DNA from: Ignavibacteriota bacterium
Lineage (GTDB): Bacteria; Bacteroidota; Ignavibacteria; UBA10030; UBA6906
Length of the DNA: 45,727 nucleotides
Direction: 5' to 3'
Assembly: GCA_016218065.1 (NCBI GenBank)
Contig: JACRFA010000075.1
Coordinates: 1-45,727, forward strand
Shown here piece after piece: positions 29,399 through 38,557 of the stretch (positions are counted from its first letter, which is position 1; each line of letters opens with the position of its first letter). The position numbers and the translations under genes were made by a program. A model generated the notes under the pieces. It did not search any database. It was not told the DNA's origin and saw only the letters and a list, made by a program, of their open reading frames with translations.

Positions 29399-31112
29399 AT
29401 CCAATTGCAACTCCCTCCTCGCGCGGATCGGGAGCACCAAGAAACTCGCCCGTCACCGGATCGATCATGAGCGCCTCGGCGCGAGCGTTGTGGACGTGCG
29501 TATGTTCAAGCGTGTAGCCCATGTGTTGCAGATTGCGTATCACGTCCAGCGGAAGTCCGTTTGCCTCATAGAAGATTTTGTCGGGAAGCCATTGGTGATG
29601 CACGCGCGGAATGTCCACCGCATCCTGAATGTTCATCTCGAAGTCGATCACATTCAGCAGAATGGTTGCGACAGCAGTAGTGATGCGGCTCCCTCCCCGC
29701 GCCCCGACTGTCAGCAGCGGCTTGCCGTTCTTCAGCACAATTGTCGGCGTCATCGATGAGAGCATGCGCTTGTGCGGCGCAATCGCGTTCGCGTCGCCGC
29801 CAATCAGCCCGAACATGTTCGGCGTGCCGGGCTTCGCCGCAAAATCATCCATCTCGTTATTCAGAAAAAATCCTGCGCCGTCCACGACAGTCTTGCAGCC
29901 GTACAATCCGTTCACTGTCGTCGTCACGCTTACAACATTGCCAAACCTATCGGCGACGCAGAAGTGTGTTGTCTGATGATTGTCGACGTCGGAAGACGCA
30001 CCCGGTCGAACAGCGCTGCCGGCAACCGCGTGCATCGAATCGATGGATCGAGATCGCCCGGCCGCATACTTTTTCGCGATGAGCGCCTTCACCGGAATTT
30101 TCACAAAGTCAGGATCGCCCAAAAATTCCGAGCGATCGGCATACGCTCGTTGCGCTGCAGCGGCAAAGAGATGAATGGTCTGCGAAGAATTGTGCCCCTT
30201 GCTCCTCAGATCAAATCGCTCGAGCATGTTCAGCATTTGCAGCAACACTACTCCGCCTGCCGATGGTGGAGAAGCACTGACAATGTCGTAGCCGCGATAG
30301 GTTCCGCGGACCGGTTCTCGCTCGATTGCTCTGTACGCGGCAAGATCATCCATCGTCATGATGCCGCCGCCGCGATGCATCTCGGCAACGATTTTCGCGG
30401 CGATGTCCCCCTTGTAGAATCCGTCCCTTCCCTTCTCTCTGATCTCGCGCAGCGTGTATGCAAGCTCCGGTTGTAAGAACAGCTCGCCTTCGTGAAACGG
30501 AACGCCGTTCTTCGTGAAGGCTCTCATCGTCGATGGGTACGCGGCGAATTCTTCCAATGACTCTTTGAATCCCGCAGCCAAACGTTCGGAGACAATCAGT
30601 CCGCGTTCCGCAATCTCGATCGGGCGGGCCAGCACTTGCGCTCGACTTGCTGTTCCATATTTTTCGAGCGCGTACAGCAAACCCGCGACACTCCCCGGAA
30701 CACCCGCGGCCAACGGACCGTACTCGCTCTTCTGCGATACGAAATTACCGGCGGAATCAAGATACATCGTACGCGCTGCTTTGCCCGGCGCCTTCTCGCG
30801 AAAATCGATCATTGTACACTTACCGTTCGGGAGTCGGATAAGCATGAACCCTCCGCCGCCGATATTCCCTGCTTCCGGAAACGTAACGGCAAGCGTAAAT
30901 CCAACCGCAACGGCAGCATCAATCGCGTTGCCGCCGTTCTTCAACACTTCAACGCCTGCACGTGTAGCAAGCGACTCGGCGGAAACAACCATGCCGTGCT
31001 TCGCTTTCACCGGCTTGCGCCATGAAGCGAACAGCGTTCCTCTGCTTTCCGCGAAACCCAACAGAAGCAGAACGAACGCTGTACTAAGAAGGAGTTTGGG
31101 TCGGAAGTTCAT
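29394..31112 (-). CDS. ggt: Gamma-glutamyltransferase
   Basis: 572 aa periplasmic or secreted N-terminal-nucleophile enzyme that hydrolyses or transfers the gamma-glutamyl group of glutathione and related compounds. N-terminal signal segment about 5-22 (LLLSTAFVLLLLGFAESRG). The precursor should self-cleave before Thr381 (DNHQ|TTHFCVAD), giving large and small subunits. Arg105 (DFREKAPG) matches the substrate-carboxylate binder, and ARGGSRI (small subunit) is the conserved glycine pair region of the oxyanion hole. Length matches the family (~570-580). It starts 11 bases after ssb, so they probably share a transcript. Confidence 0.95.
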   Translation of the reverse strand: MNFRPKLLLSTAFVLLLLGFAESRGTLFASWRKPVKAKHGMVVSAESLATRAGVEVLKNGGNAIDAAVAVGFTLAVTFPEAGNIGGGGFMLIRLPNGKCTMIDFREKAPGKAARTMYLDSAGNFVSQKSEYGPLAAGVPGSVAGLLYALEKYGTASRAQVLARPIEIAERGLIVSERLAAGFKESLEEFAAYPSTMRAFTKNGVPFHEGELFLQPELAYTLREIREKGRDGFYKGDIAAKIVAEMHRGGGIMTMDDLAAYRAIEREPVRGTYRGYDIVSASPPSAGGVVLLQMLNMLERFDLRSKGHNSSQTIHLFAAAAQRAYADRSEFLGDPDFVKIPVKALIAKKYAAGRSRSIDSMHAVAGSAVRPGASSDVDNHQTTHFCVADRFGNVVSVTTTVNGLYGCKTVVDGAGFFLNNEMDDFAAKPGTPNMFGLIGGDANAIAPHKRMLSSMTPTIVLKNGKPLLTVGARGGSRITTAVATILLNVIDFEMNIQDAVDIPRVHHQWLPDKIFYEANGLPLDVIRNLQHMGYTLEHTHVHNARAEALMIDPVTGEFLGAPDPREEGVAIGF

Positions 31113-31123
31113 TCTAACACAAA

Positions 31124-31549
31124 TCAGAACGGAAGGTCCTCAGTTGGTGAGGCAGATGGCGCCGGCTCGGCGCTGGGCGGTGCACTTGGCTCGGCCACCG
31201 GACGGGCGCCTCCGCCGCCATCGAGCATGATCATGTTGTCCGCGACAATCTCGGTGATGTAGCGTTTCTGTCCGGTGTTCTTGTCATCATAGCTGCGGTT
31301 TTGAATGCGTCCTTCGATGTAGACGCGCTTTCCTTTCTTCAGCCACTCGCCGCAAATCTCTGCCAGCTTCCGCCACGCAACGATGTTGTGCCATTCGGTC
31401 TTCTCTTGCTGGTTGCCGTCCTGATCCTTCCACGACTCCGTTGTTGCCATACTGAACGTGGCAACGGCAACGCCGCTGGATGTGTAACGCAGCTCAGGGT
31501 CTTTGCCGAGATTTCCGATCAGCATTACTTTGTTCAAACCTTTCGCCAT
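31124..31549 (-). CDS. ssb: Single-stranded DNA-binding protein
   Basis: 141 aa. The OB fold spans about 1-110 ([19 protein letters not shown], stacking aromatics Trp40, Trp53, Trp59) and coats single-stranded DNA during replication and repair. A Gly/Ala/Pro-rich tail (111-136) leads to the acidic tip EDLPF, the partner-binding end equivalent to DDIPF of E. coli. A perfect AAGGAGG precedes the ATG. It sits between the beta-propeller protein gene (33 bases upstream) and ggt (11 bases downstream), an unusual setting; ssb is normally near rpsF/rpsR. Confidence 0.97.
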   Translation of the reverse strand: MAKGLNKVMLIGNLGKDPELRYTSSGVAVATFSMATTESWKDQDGNQQEKTEWHNIVAWRKLAEICGEWLKKGKRVYIEGRIQNRSYDDKNTGQKRYITEIVADNMIMLDGGGGARPVAEPSAPPSAEPAPSASPTEDLPF

Positions 31550-31582
31550 AAAACCTCCTTGTGAGTAGTAGTGTCTTGAATG

Positions 31583-32437
31583 TCACTTCCGTGGATCTGC
31601 TGCGGCTGTAACACCGTTTGATGTGAGAAAATAGATTTTCCCCCGGCTGAGTGCAAACGCTCGCGGCGTTGCGTCCGTCAGTTGTGCAACCTCGACTGTC
31701 TGAACCAATCGCTCGTTCTCATCAAAGCAGAAGAGCTTGCTCTCGCTCAGCACGACGAGTCCGGTCTCGTCCGCGTAGATGTACGCGGGCGAGGAGAAGA
31801 GTCCGGCGCCGAGAGTCTGGATGTAGTTTCCAAAATTGTCAAAGACAACAACGTCATGTTCATCGCGGATGTACACCTTGTCGGCAGGGCCTAGCTCGAT
31901 CTGAGTGGGCTTCTTCAATCGTCCTTTACCTGCGTCGAAGCCGCCGAAGATTTTTTCGATCTTCCCGGCGCCGTTCACTCTCAAAATGCGAAGATTCTCT
32001 CCGTCGCAGATGAACATGTCGCCCAAGCGCGAGATCGCGACGTCGGTCGGATAGCCGAACCGCTCATCTGCATTGGCGCGCTCGCGTGTCGTGAACGTGG
32101 AGATGAACGCCAGATTACGGTCGAAGCGCTGGATGCGATGATTGCCGTAATCGGCCGCAAAGATGTCGATGCCGTTGCGCGCCCAAATTCCTGTCGGCCT
32201 GTCGAACTGATTGTCGCCCCATCCCGCGCCGCCGATCTCTCCCAGCAGCTTGCCATCGTGCGCCACGAGGCGGATGGTATTTTTTTCTGAGTCGAGAATC
32301 GTCAGCCGGCCATTGATATCGACATCGAAACGCGTTCCGGTCAGTGTCGAGGTATCCGGTATCGGCGGAAGTTGTGATTGTGTTGTACGACAGGAGAAGA
32401 CAACCGCGAGCAACGCCAGGACTGAAAGACGAATCAT
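31583..32437 (-). CDS. NHL-type beta-propeller protein
   Basis: 284 aa from ATG 32437. The open frame extends to 32653, but only this start gives a signal-like N-terminus (MIRLSVLALLAVVFSC). Cys16 might be a lipobox Cys, though the preceding V-F-S is not ideal. The rest is a beta-propeller of NHL-like blades: FDRPTGIWARNGIDIFAADY, FGYPTDVAISRLGDMFICDG, LKKPTQIELGPADKVYIRD, and FSSPAYIYADETGLVVLSE. Such proteins act as extracytoplasmic binding scaffolds; the ligand is unknown. Followed closely by ssb and ggt. Confidence 0.82.
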   Translation of the reverse strand: MIRLSVLALLAVVFSCRTTQSQLPPIPDTSTLTGTRFDVDINGRLTILDSEKNTIRLVAHDGKLLGEIGGAGWGDNQFDRPTGIWARNGIDIFAADYGNHRIQRFDRNLAFISTFTTRERANADERFGYPTDVAISRLGDMFICDGENLRILRVNGAGKIEKIFGGFDAGKGRLKKPTQIELGPADKVYIRDEHDVVVFDNFGNYIQTLGAGLFSSPAYIYADETGLVVLSESKLFCFDENERLVQTVEVAQLTDATPRAFALSRGKIYFLTSNGVTAAADPRK

Positions 32438-32679
32438 AGGTGGATTTCCGAAAGGCTGTGATAAGAAAATCATTGCATCGGACAAATGCAAGATGGCGAT
32501 GAGGCTATGAAGCTGAAGCCCGAAATCCGAATTAGAAAGAGAACCCAGTGTTCTACGTCGAACACTGGACCAACACAATCCCCTCTGTGTGTTGGCCTGT
32601 GAGTGAGGGAGAGCGGAACCGAAGGCCTGCCCGCCTCGGAGAATGCTGCACATTCAGATGGCACACACCCCGACCGCTA

Positions 32680-32768
32680 AAGCGGCCACCCCTCTCCCCA
32701 ATGCTCGTGCCCACACTCAGAGGGGAATGGGTCAACAAAAAGGTGCAGAAGCATTGCTCCCGCACCTT
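32680..32768. repeat. Repeat-plus-terminator block, copy 1
   Basis: 89 bp, nearly identical to 34655-34745 (about five mismatches and a 2-nt length difference by eye). Starts AAGCGGCCACCCCTCTCCCC and ends in the terminator stem. Contains CCCCTCT/AGAGGGG inverted arms. Confidence 0.8.
32736..32768 (-). terminator. Terminator of Asp-box paralogue 1
   Basis: On the minus strand AAGGTGC / GCACCTT (7 bp) encloses a 15-nt loop and leads into TTTTTG. It begins 25 bases after the stop codon at 32793. Confidence 0.75.
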
Positions 32769-32792
32769 CGTTGACGTAACGATTCGGCGTTC

Positions 32793-34529
32793 CTATTTCA
32801 GCAGCGCCATTCTCTTTGTCTCGGCATAGCCTGCGGCAGCCATCTTGTAGAAGTACACGCCGCTCGACAGGCCGGCGCCGTTGAACGATAGTTCATACTG
32901 TCCGGGCACAAGCTCTTCATCAAGCAGCGTTCTCACTTCCTGGCCGAGCGCATTATAGACTTTGATCGAAACAGGTCCCGCGTGCGCAACGGAGTACTCA
33001 ATCTTTGTTGCAGGATTGAAAGGATTGGGATAGTTCTGCTTGAGCGCGAACGAGTTACCCGGCGTTCCGGATTCGTTCACACCCGTTGTTGTGGACAACT
33101 TGTAAAACACCTGACGTGCGCGCGACAGCGGCGCACCATCCGTGAACGCAGCAGAGCCGGGCTGTGTGTCTTCTTGCCACGTCATGTAGATAAACCCAGC
33201 CGGATTGTATCGCGAGATGCTCGGATACCGTTCGTCGAGATTGCGCGTTTGCGTGAAGTTCACCGGCGCAGTCCATGTCGCGCCGTTGTTCGTGGACTTG
33301 CAGAAAAAGAGATCGCCGAAGTTGAAACCGACCGCGGATGTATCTGCGGTGAGCCCCTGGAAAACGATCACCAGCGTGTTTCCTGATTTGCCTATCGTCG
33401 ACCAGCCCATTGTCAGATGGTTGGACTGTCCGAGATTGAGTGGATAGTTGTATCCCGGCGTGTTCGAAGAATCGGCGACATCGACGTAACCGGTCGCTTG
33501 ACTCCAGAAGGCAATGCGTCCCTGATTATTTCGTCCGGTGCCGAGTGTCTGTTCGTTGAGCACCATCAAGGGCGTGTTCCCATCCCAAAGAAAATCCACT
33601 CCAACCCAGATACGACAGTTGCCTTGTGCAGTCTCGCGACCTGGGGGCGACGGCGGATAAATGTTTTGCGCAGGAGAACTCCACGTGACTCCATTGTTGG
33701 TCGAGAAGTGCCACCACACGCCGGCAGTGTTGCTCGAGTAGAGAAGCGTGCCAACGTAGCCGTTGTCGTTCGCGTATGTCGGATAGCGTCCGCCGGTGCC
33801 GTTTGAATCGGGCGTTTGTTGCCACGCCGACCACGTGCTGAAGTCGGTGGTGCGCGTGCGGAGACTGTAGTAAGGAACTGCCGCGACATTCAATGCGGCG
33901 GTCATGTTGATCGAGCCGTCGGCGGCGCCGGCAATGTTGGGCCAGATGGGCTGTAGCGTTCCCGAGATACTAACAATCGGCGGGGCGTTCAACTCGCTGA
34001 ACGCGCCTGTTCCCTCTGGTGAATCGACGAACACGGTGGATTGTGTTCCAGTGATCGTGCTGTGATTTGCAATCGCGGGAAGTCCGGCATTCGCGCCTTT
34101 GAGCAGCGTGAGGACCGGATATCCGGATGCACGCGACGGCACGCGCACGTTGCTGAAGTTATTCCACGAACCGCCTCCATCGGTGCTGAACGCATACGCG
34201 CTGCGACGACTTGCAGCAAGCTGCGTGGAATCATCGGACACCATGTAGGTGACATGGATGTTGCCGTTCGCAGGGTTGACTTGAATGTGCTGAACCGCGC
34301 CGCCATTCGATTGCCAATCGTAGTAGCCGGTGAGCGTGGTGTAGCTTCCGACCGTGGGCCGGGCAAAGGGAGTGAGATAATCTGCTGTCGTCCGAATCGG
34401 CGCATCACGTCCGATCGACTGATCAACTTGCACTTGCGCGGATTGCGTCGGCTTCGTTCCCGAACCCGCGCATGCAATCGCAACGACAACACACAGCAGC
34501 ACAAACAAAAGGAGTAGCTTGTGGGTCAT
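32793..34529 (-). CDS. Asp-box beta-propeller T9SS cargo, tandem paralogue 1
   Basis: 578 aa. ATG 34529 is chosen because GGAGG lies five bases upstream, inside the longer frame. Signal peptide about 1-21 (LLLLFVLLCVVVAIACA). Sialidase-like propeller with Asp-box strands (FSTDGGGSWNNF, FSTNNGVTWSSP, KSTNNGATWTAP) and a conserved block NHSTITGTQSTVFVDSPEGT. Catalytic sialidase residues were not identifiable, so enzymatic activity is unproven. T9SS tail begins KQNYPNPFNPATK and ends TKRMALLK. First of four tandem related genes, each with its own terminator. Confidence 0.88.
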   Translation of the reverse strand: MTHKLLLLFVLLCVVVAIACAGSGTKPTQSAQVQVDQSIGRDAPIRTTADYLTPFARPTVGSYTTLTGYYDWQSNGGAVQHIQVNPANGNIHVTYMVSDDSTQLAASRRSAYAFSTDGGGSWNNFSNVRVPSRASGYPVLTLLKGANAGLPAIANHSTITGTQSTVFVDSPEGTGAFSELNAPPIVSISGTLQPIWPNIAGAADGSINMTAALNVAAVPYYSLRTRTTDFSTWSAWQQTPDSNGTGGRYPTYANDNGYVGTLLYSSNTAGVWWHFSTNNGVTWSSPAQNIYPPSPPGRETAQGNCRIWVGVDFLWDGNTPLMVLNEQTLGTGRNNQGRIAFWSQATGYVDVADSSNTPGYNYPLNLGQSNHLTMGWSTIGKSGNTLVIVFQGLTADTSAVGFNFGDLFFCKSTNNGATWTAPVNFTQTRNLDERYPSISRYNPAGFIYMTWQEDTQPGSAAFTDGAPLSRARQVFYKLSTTTGVNESGTPGNSFALKQNYPNPFNPATKIEYSVAHAGPVSIKVYNALGQEVRTLLDEELVPGQYELSFNGAGLSSGVYFYKMAAAGYAETKRMALLK

Positions 34530-34621
34530 ACAAACCTCCATGTTGGTTTTTTAGTGGGATTGCTGAAGGATGGTGTGCAGAAGAAAAGAACGGATTGCGG
34601 AAGAGAGATGCAAGAGGCGGG

Positions 34622-34650
34622 GAATTTGGGATTTGGGATTTGGGATTTCG
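34622..34650. repeat. GGATTTG-type short tandem repeat
   Basis: Four near-copies of GGGATTT/GGAATTT in a row (AAATCCC on the minus strand), in the leader region of the Asp-box paralogue 1 gene. Similar degenerate sequence occurs at about 29050-29125. Confidence 0.65.
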
Positions 34651-34654
34651 ACTG

Positions 34655-34745
34655 AAGCGGCCACCCCTCTCCCCAATGCTCGTGCCAGCGCTCAGAGGGG
34701 AATTGGTCAACAAAAAAAGGTGCAGAAGCATTGCTCCTGCACCTT
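34655..34745. repeat. Repeat-plus-terminator block, copy 2
   Basis: 91-bp near-copy of 32680-32768. Lacks the CACACCCCGACCGCT left end seen beside copy 1; here the left neighbour is the GGGATTT repeat. Confidence 0.8.
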
Positions 34746-34746
34746 T
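34712..34746 (-). terminator. Terminator of Asp-box paralogue 2
   Basis: On the minus strand AAAGGTGCA / TGCACCTTT (9 bp) with a 13-nt loop runs into seven T. It starts 23 bases after the stop codon. Confidence 0.85.
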
Positions 34747-34768
34747 GTGAACTGACGACTCGCTGTCG

Positions 34769-36508
34769 TTATTTCATCAACACCATCTTCTTCGACTCTG
34801 AATAGCTGCCCGCAGTCATCTTGTAAATGTAAACGCCGCTGGCGAGTCGCGCACCGTCGAACGTGAGTTGATATTGTCCGACGCTCAGATGCTCATCCAA
34901 CAACGTTGCGACCCGCTGTCCGAGCGAGTTGTACACGTTGATCGTGACAGGGCCGGCCTGCGCGACACTGTAGTCGATGGTCGTCGCAGGGTTGAACGGA
35001 TTGGGATAGTTCTGACTGAGCTTGAAACTGTTGGCCGGTACATCGACATCGTCCACTCCGGTAATCGGGGGCAACGTGAACTTCAGGAAGATGAGGCGTG
35101 AACGCGTCGTGTCGGTCAGATCGGTGAATGCCGATGAGCCGGGCGAGGCGTCTTCCTGCCATGTAATGTTGATCTTCCCTGCTTCATTGTATTTCGAGAT
35201 GCTCGGATAGCGCTCATCCATGTTTGCTGTTTGCGAGATGTTCTGCGCTTTCGTCCAGGTTGCACCATTGTTGCCCGATTGCGTGAACCAGATATCGCCG
35301 TAGCGGAAGCCCGTTGATCTTCCCGCGGTGGCGGTGTCGCGCTGGAATGCCTGGAACACAATTGCAATGCGGCTTCCTGATTTTGCAATCACGGGATAGC
35401 CGAGCGTGAGATGGTTGGTCTGATTGAATCCGTTCATGTCGCCAACAAAGAGTGTCGTGTCGTGCGGAACAGCCGTAACGAAACCGGTCGCCTGACTCCA
35501 GAACTCGATGCGTGCATCGGCAAAGAAGTAGCCGCCCGCGCCGTCGGTAGTTGAGCTGCCGAAAGCATAGAGCGGTGTGTTGCCATCGTATGTGAAATCG
35601 CAGCCGACCCACACTGCCAACGATTCGCCGCCCACTTCGCGAATCGGCGGATAGATTGTTGTGGGGGTTGTGGGCCATGTCGTTCCGCTGTTTGTCGATT
35701 CATACCAATGCACACCCTGATCGACAGCATTCCACATAATGCCAACGCGTCCATTCGCATTCGCGTACGTCGGGTATCGGCCGCCTGCATCCTGAGTTCC
35801 GCCAAGTTGCGTCCATGCAGCCCATGTCGAGAAATCCGCAGTGCGCGTTACGTGGTTCATCTGCCCCGACGTGATGTTGGGCGATGCAGCTAACGTGACG
35901 GATCCATCGGATGCGCCTGCGACGTAGGGCCAGATGGGTTCAGTGGCGCCTGCCGAAATGAGCGGCGGCGCGGAGATTTCCGAGAACGCTCCCGTGCCTT
36001 CTGGCGAGTCGACAAAGATCGTCGATTGCGTTCCTGTAATGGTGCTGTGGTTTGCAATTGTCGGGAATCCGGCATTCGCTCCCTGCAGCAGATCGAGCGT
36101 CGGGAATCCTGATCGACGGGCCGGCACACGAACCTGGCTGAAGTTATTCCAGGTCGTTCCGCCGTTGGTGCTGAACGCGTAGGCTGTTCTGCGCGCAGCG
36201 TTGTTGCCTGCTGCAGTTGAATCGTCCGATAGCATGTAGGTGACGTGAATGTTGCCGTTGGCCGGATTCACGCGCACATGCTCACACGCGCCGCCGTTCG
36301 ATTGGTAATCGTAGAATCCGGAGAGCGTCGTGCTGACGCCGACCGTGGGGTTGTCCATCTGAACATCTCCTGAGGGACGAACGATGGATGAGTTGGTGGA
36401 GTTGACGTTTGTCTCCCGCATGATTGTTGCCCGGGTCTTCTCTCCACCGAGCGCCCATTGACTCAGAGATGCAACAACCAGCGCCGCAAGCAATACCGAA
36501 CGATACAT
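34769..36508 (-). CDS. Asp-box beta-propeller T9SS cargo, tandem paralogue 2
   Basis: 579 aa from ATG 36508 (GAGAGG upstream); the frame before it has no signal peptide. Signal peptide about 1-19 (VLLAALVVASLSQWALGG). Same plan as paralogue 1: YDYQSNGG ... VNPANGNIHVTYMLSDDST, Asp-box FSTNGGTTWNNF and QSGNNGATWTKA, conserved NHSTITGTQS block, T9SS tail SQNYPNPFNPATT ... SKKMVLMK. The middle segment (DGAGGYFFADARIEFWSQATG ... PHDT) is clearly closer to paralogue 4 than to 1 or 3. Confidence 0.88.
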   Translation of the reverse strand: MYRSVLLAALVVASLSQWALGGEKTRATIMRETNVNSTNSSIVRPSGDVQMDNPTVGVSTTLSGFYDYQSNGGACEHVRVNPANGNIHVTYMLSDDSTAAGNNAARRTAYAFSTNGGTTWNNFSQVRVPARRSGFPTLDLLQGANAGFPTIANHSTITGTQSTIFVDSPEGTGAFSEISAPPLISAGATEPIWPYVAGASDGSVTLAASPNITSGQMNHVTRTADFSTWAAWTQLGGTQDAGGRYPTYANANGRVGIMWNAVDQGVHWYESTNSGTTWPTTPTTIYPPIREVGGESLAVWVGCDFTYDGNTPLYAFGSSTTDGAGGYFFADARIEFWSQATGFVTAVPHDTTLFVGDMNGFNQTNHLTLGYPVIAKSGSRIAIVFQAFQRDTATAGRSTGFRYGDIWFTQSGNNGATWTKAQNISQTANMDERYPSISKYNEAGKINITWQEDASPGSSAFTDLTDTTRSRLIFLKFTLPPITGVDDVDVPANSFKLSQNYPNPFNPATTIDYSVAQAGPVTINVYNSLGQRVATLLDEHLSVGQYQLTFDGARLASGVYIYKMTAGSYSESKKMVLMK

Positions 36509-36624
36509 AGTACCTCTCCCTTGTTTCTTGTTGAACGTGAGATAACCGCTAGTGAACCAGACGGCACCACACAGTGACCGTATTAAATAAGCAAACGGGA
36601 GGCATGAGATGCAAGACAATGGAC

Positions 36625-36656
36625 AAAAAAATGGCGCAGAAAATTCTCTGCGCCAT
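36625..36656 (-). terminator. Terminator of Asp-box paralogue 3
   Basis: Perfect 10-bp stem (ATGGCGCAGA / TCTGCGCCAT) with a 6-nt loop and, on the minus strand, seven T. It starts 28 bases after the stop codon. Confidence 0.9.
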
Positions 36657-36684
36657 CAGAACAAGAAAAAAGAAAAAGATTCGT

Positions 36685-38403
36685 CTATTTCATCAAAACC
36701 ATTTTTCTCGACTCGGTATATCCGGATGCGACCATTGTATAGAAGTACACTCCGCTGGCAAGTTTCGCGCCATCGAATACAACCTGATAGCTTCCGCGTT
36801 CAAGTCGCTCGTTCAGAATTGTCGCGACCTCTTGGCCGAGTGTGTTGTACACTTTGATGCTCACGGGACCAGCCTCGCCTACTGTATAGTCGATCTTCGT
36901 CGCCGGGTTGAACGGATTGGGATAGTTCTGAGTCAACTTGAACGAGTTGGCGACCGTTCCTCCGCCTTCGTTCACATCGGTAAGAAGGGTACGCAAAAAC
37001 ATTTGCGTAGTGCGTACCGTATCGGCACCGCCGGGAAAAGCGAAGAGGCCACTTGCGTTCTTTTGAGTCCACACCATGTCGAACCTGCCCGAAGCGTTCC
37101 ACTTAGAAACGGATGGATAGCGCTCGTCAACCTGCGCCGTGTTCGTGATTCGCACCGGCGCGGACCACGTCGATCCCCCATTGTTTGAAGAGACATACCA
37201 GAGGTTACTATAGTGATAGGCGAGTCGATCTGTATCCGGTTGAAACGCCTGATAAGCAACTACAATCGTGTTACCCGACATTCCGATCGTAGGCCATCCC
37301 AATTGGAGTCCATGGAATCGTTGGTTGACGGGGTCGAGGAAATACTTGCTTGAATCCCACGGCACAGCAATCTTGAAACCAGAAGCCTGACTCCAGAACA
37401 CTATGTTAGCATCGGGACGAGCATCCGTAATGTATTCGGAGAAAACAAACAAAGGAGTATTACCATTGTACACGAAATCTGCATGGACGTACGAATTGAA
37501 TGTGTCTGCCCCAGCGCTTCGGGTTGGATACAGGTTCACGGGTGCGCTCCACGTTGCGCCGTTGTTGGTGGACTCGGTCCACCAGTTGCCAAGCGCGGCA
37601 GTACCATTTGAAGTGTTTGCCAAAATTCCAACTCGTCCGGTACCATTGGATTGAACGGGATAACGACCGCCGCTTTGCGTCGGGCCGGTCATTTGCGTCC
37701 ATGGAGACCAGCCGGTGAAGTCGGATGTGCGGGTATAATGAACCGTTGCCGCAGTGCTGCGCGAACCTGCCATCACAACCGATCCATCTGTTGTGCCGGC
37801 AATGTATGGCCAAATCGGTTCATCAGCTCCACCGGCATCAATCAATGGCGGTGCAGTGATTTCAGAAAAAGCTCCAGTACCTTCAGGCGAATCAACAAAG
37901 ATCGTGGAATTGGTCCCCGTGATCGTGGAGTGGTTTGCAATCACAGGACATCCTGCGTTTGCGCCTTGCAGCAAGTCAATCGTTGGAAAGCCTGCGCGGC
38001 GCGAGGGAACGCGCACATTGCTGAAGTTGTTCCACGACGTGCCGCCATTGCTGCTGAACGCATAGCCAACGCGTCGCGCCCCATTCAGTCCTGCCGCAGT
38101 CGAATCGTCTGCCAGCATGAATGTCGTATGAATATTGCCGTTTGCAGGATTGACACGAATCTGCTGGATAGAACCACCGTTGGACTGGTAATCATAGAAC
38201 CCGGACAACGAAGTGGATGTGCCAACCAGCGAGGTGATATTGGGCGTCGGGGGAACGCTGTATTGCAGTTGTCCTCCCGTCACGGGTTTGCTCTCGTCGG
38301 GCAGTGCTTCATAAGAAATCTTCTTTTTCCCCGTTCCCGCGAGCGCCAGTACTGCACATGTCATCAGCAGTACTGCCACAGAAAACAGTAGGTGTTTCTT
38401 CAT
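36685..38403 (-). CDS. Asp-box beta-propeller T9SS cargo, tandem paralogue 3
   Basis: 572 aa from ATG 38403 (GGAGAGG upstream). Signal peptide about 1-23 (LLFSVAVLLMTCAVLALAG). Asp-box strands FSSNGGTSWNNF, STNNGATWSAP and SSNNGGSTWSAP; conserved NHSTITGTNSTIFVDSPEGT; T9SS tail TQNYPNPFNPATK ... SRKMVLMK. It has diverged most in the middle (TRSAGADTFNSYVHADFVYN). Role is unknown; export to the cell surface is well supported by the tail. Confidence 0.88.
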   Translation of the reverse strand: MKKHLLFSVAVLLMTCAVLALAGTGKKKISYEALPDESKPVTGGQLQYSVPPTPNITSLVGTSTSLSGFYDYQSNGGSIQQIRVNPANGNIHTTFMLADDSTAAGLNGARRVGYAFSSNGGTSWNNFSNVRVPSRRAGFPTIDLLQGANAGCPVIANHSTITGTNSTIFVDSPEGTGAFSEITAPPLIDAGGADEPIWPYIAGTTDGSVVMAGSRSTAATVHYTRTSDFTGWSPWTQMTGPTQSGGRYPVQSNGTGRVGILANTSNGTAALGNWWTESTNNGATWSAPVNLYPTRSAGADTFNSYVHADFVYNGNTPLFVFSEYITDARPDANIVFWSQASGFKIAVPWDSSKYFLDPVNQRFHGLQLGWPTIGMSGNTIVVAYQAFQPDTDRLAYHYSNLWYVSSNNGGSTWSAPVRITNTAQVDERYPSVSKWNASGRFDMVWTQKNASGLFAFPGGADTVRTTQMFLRTLLTDVNEGGGTVANSFKLTQNYPNPFNPATKIDYTVGEAGPVSIKVYNTLGQEVATILNERLERGSYQVVFDGAKLASGVYFYTMVASGYTESRKMVLMK

Positions 38404-38499
38404 CGTACCTCTCCTTTTTGTGAATGGTTGTTGAATTGATGAACTGAGTGCCCGCATCGACTGCATGCAGACTCATGATTAAGACAACCTGATTGCGCA

Positions 38500-38546
38500 G
38501 AGGAAAACAGCAACCGCGCGGAGTGTTCGAGGTTGTCCGCGCGGTT
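38500..38546 (-). terminator. Candidate terminator of Asp-box paralogue 4
   Basis: Perfect 11-bp stem AACCGCGCGGA / TCCGCGCGGTT with a 13-nt loop. The minus-strand T run is short (GCTGTTTTCC), so efficiency is uncertain. Confidence 0.7.
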
Positions 38547-38557
38547 CGGATGTGAAA

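Larger units (their letters stand above)
32438..32792. other. 355-bp intergenic region with interspersed repeat and terminator
   Basis: No gene seen. 32662-32730 carries a composite repeat (CACACCCCG, ACCGCT/AGCGG inverted core, CACCCCTCTCC ... AGAGGGGAAT). A terminator for the downstream-strand gene follows at 32736-32768. GCCTGCCCGCCT lies near 32629. Confidence 0.7.

Noticed and set aside
37651-38391. 246-aa plus-strand frame
   Set aside because: Antisense to Asp-box paralogue 3; Arg/Cys-rich shadow composition.
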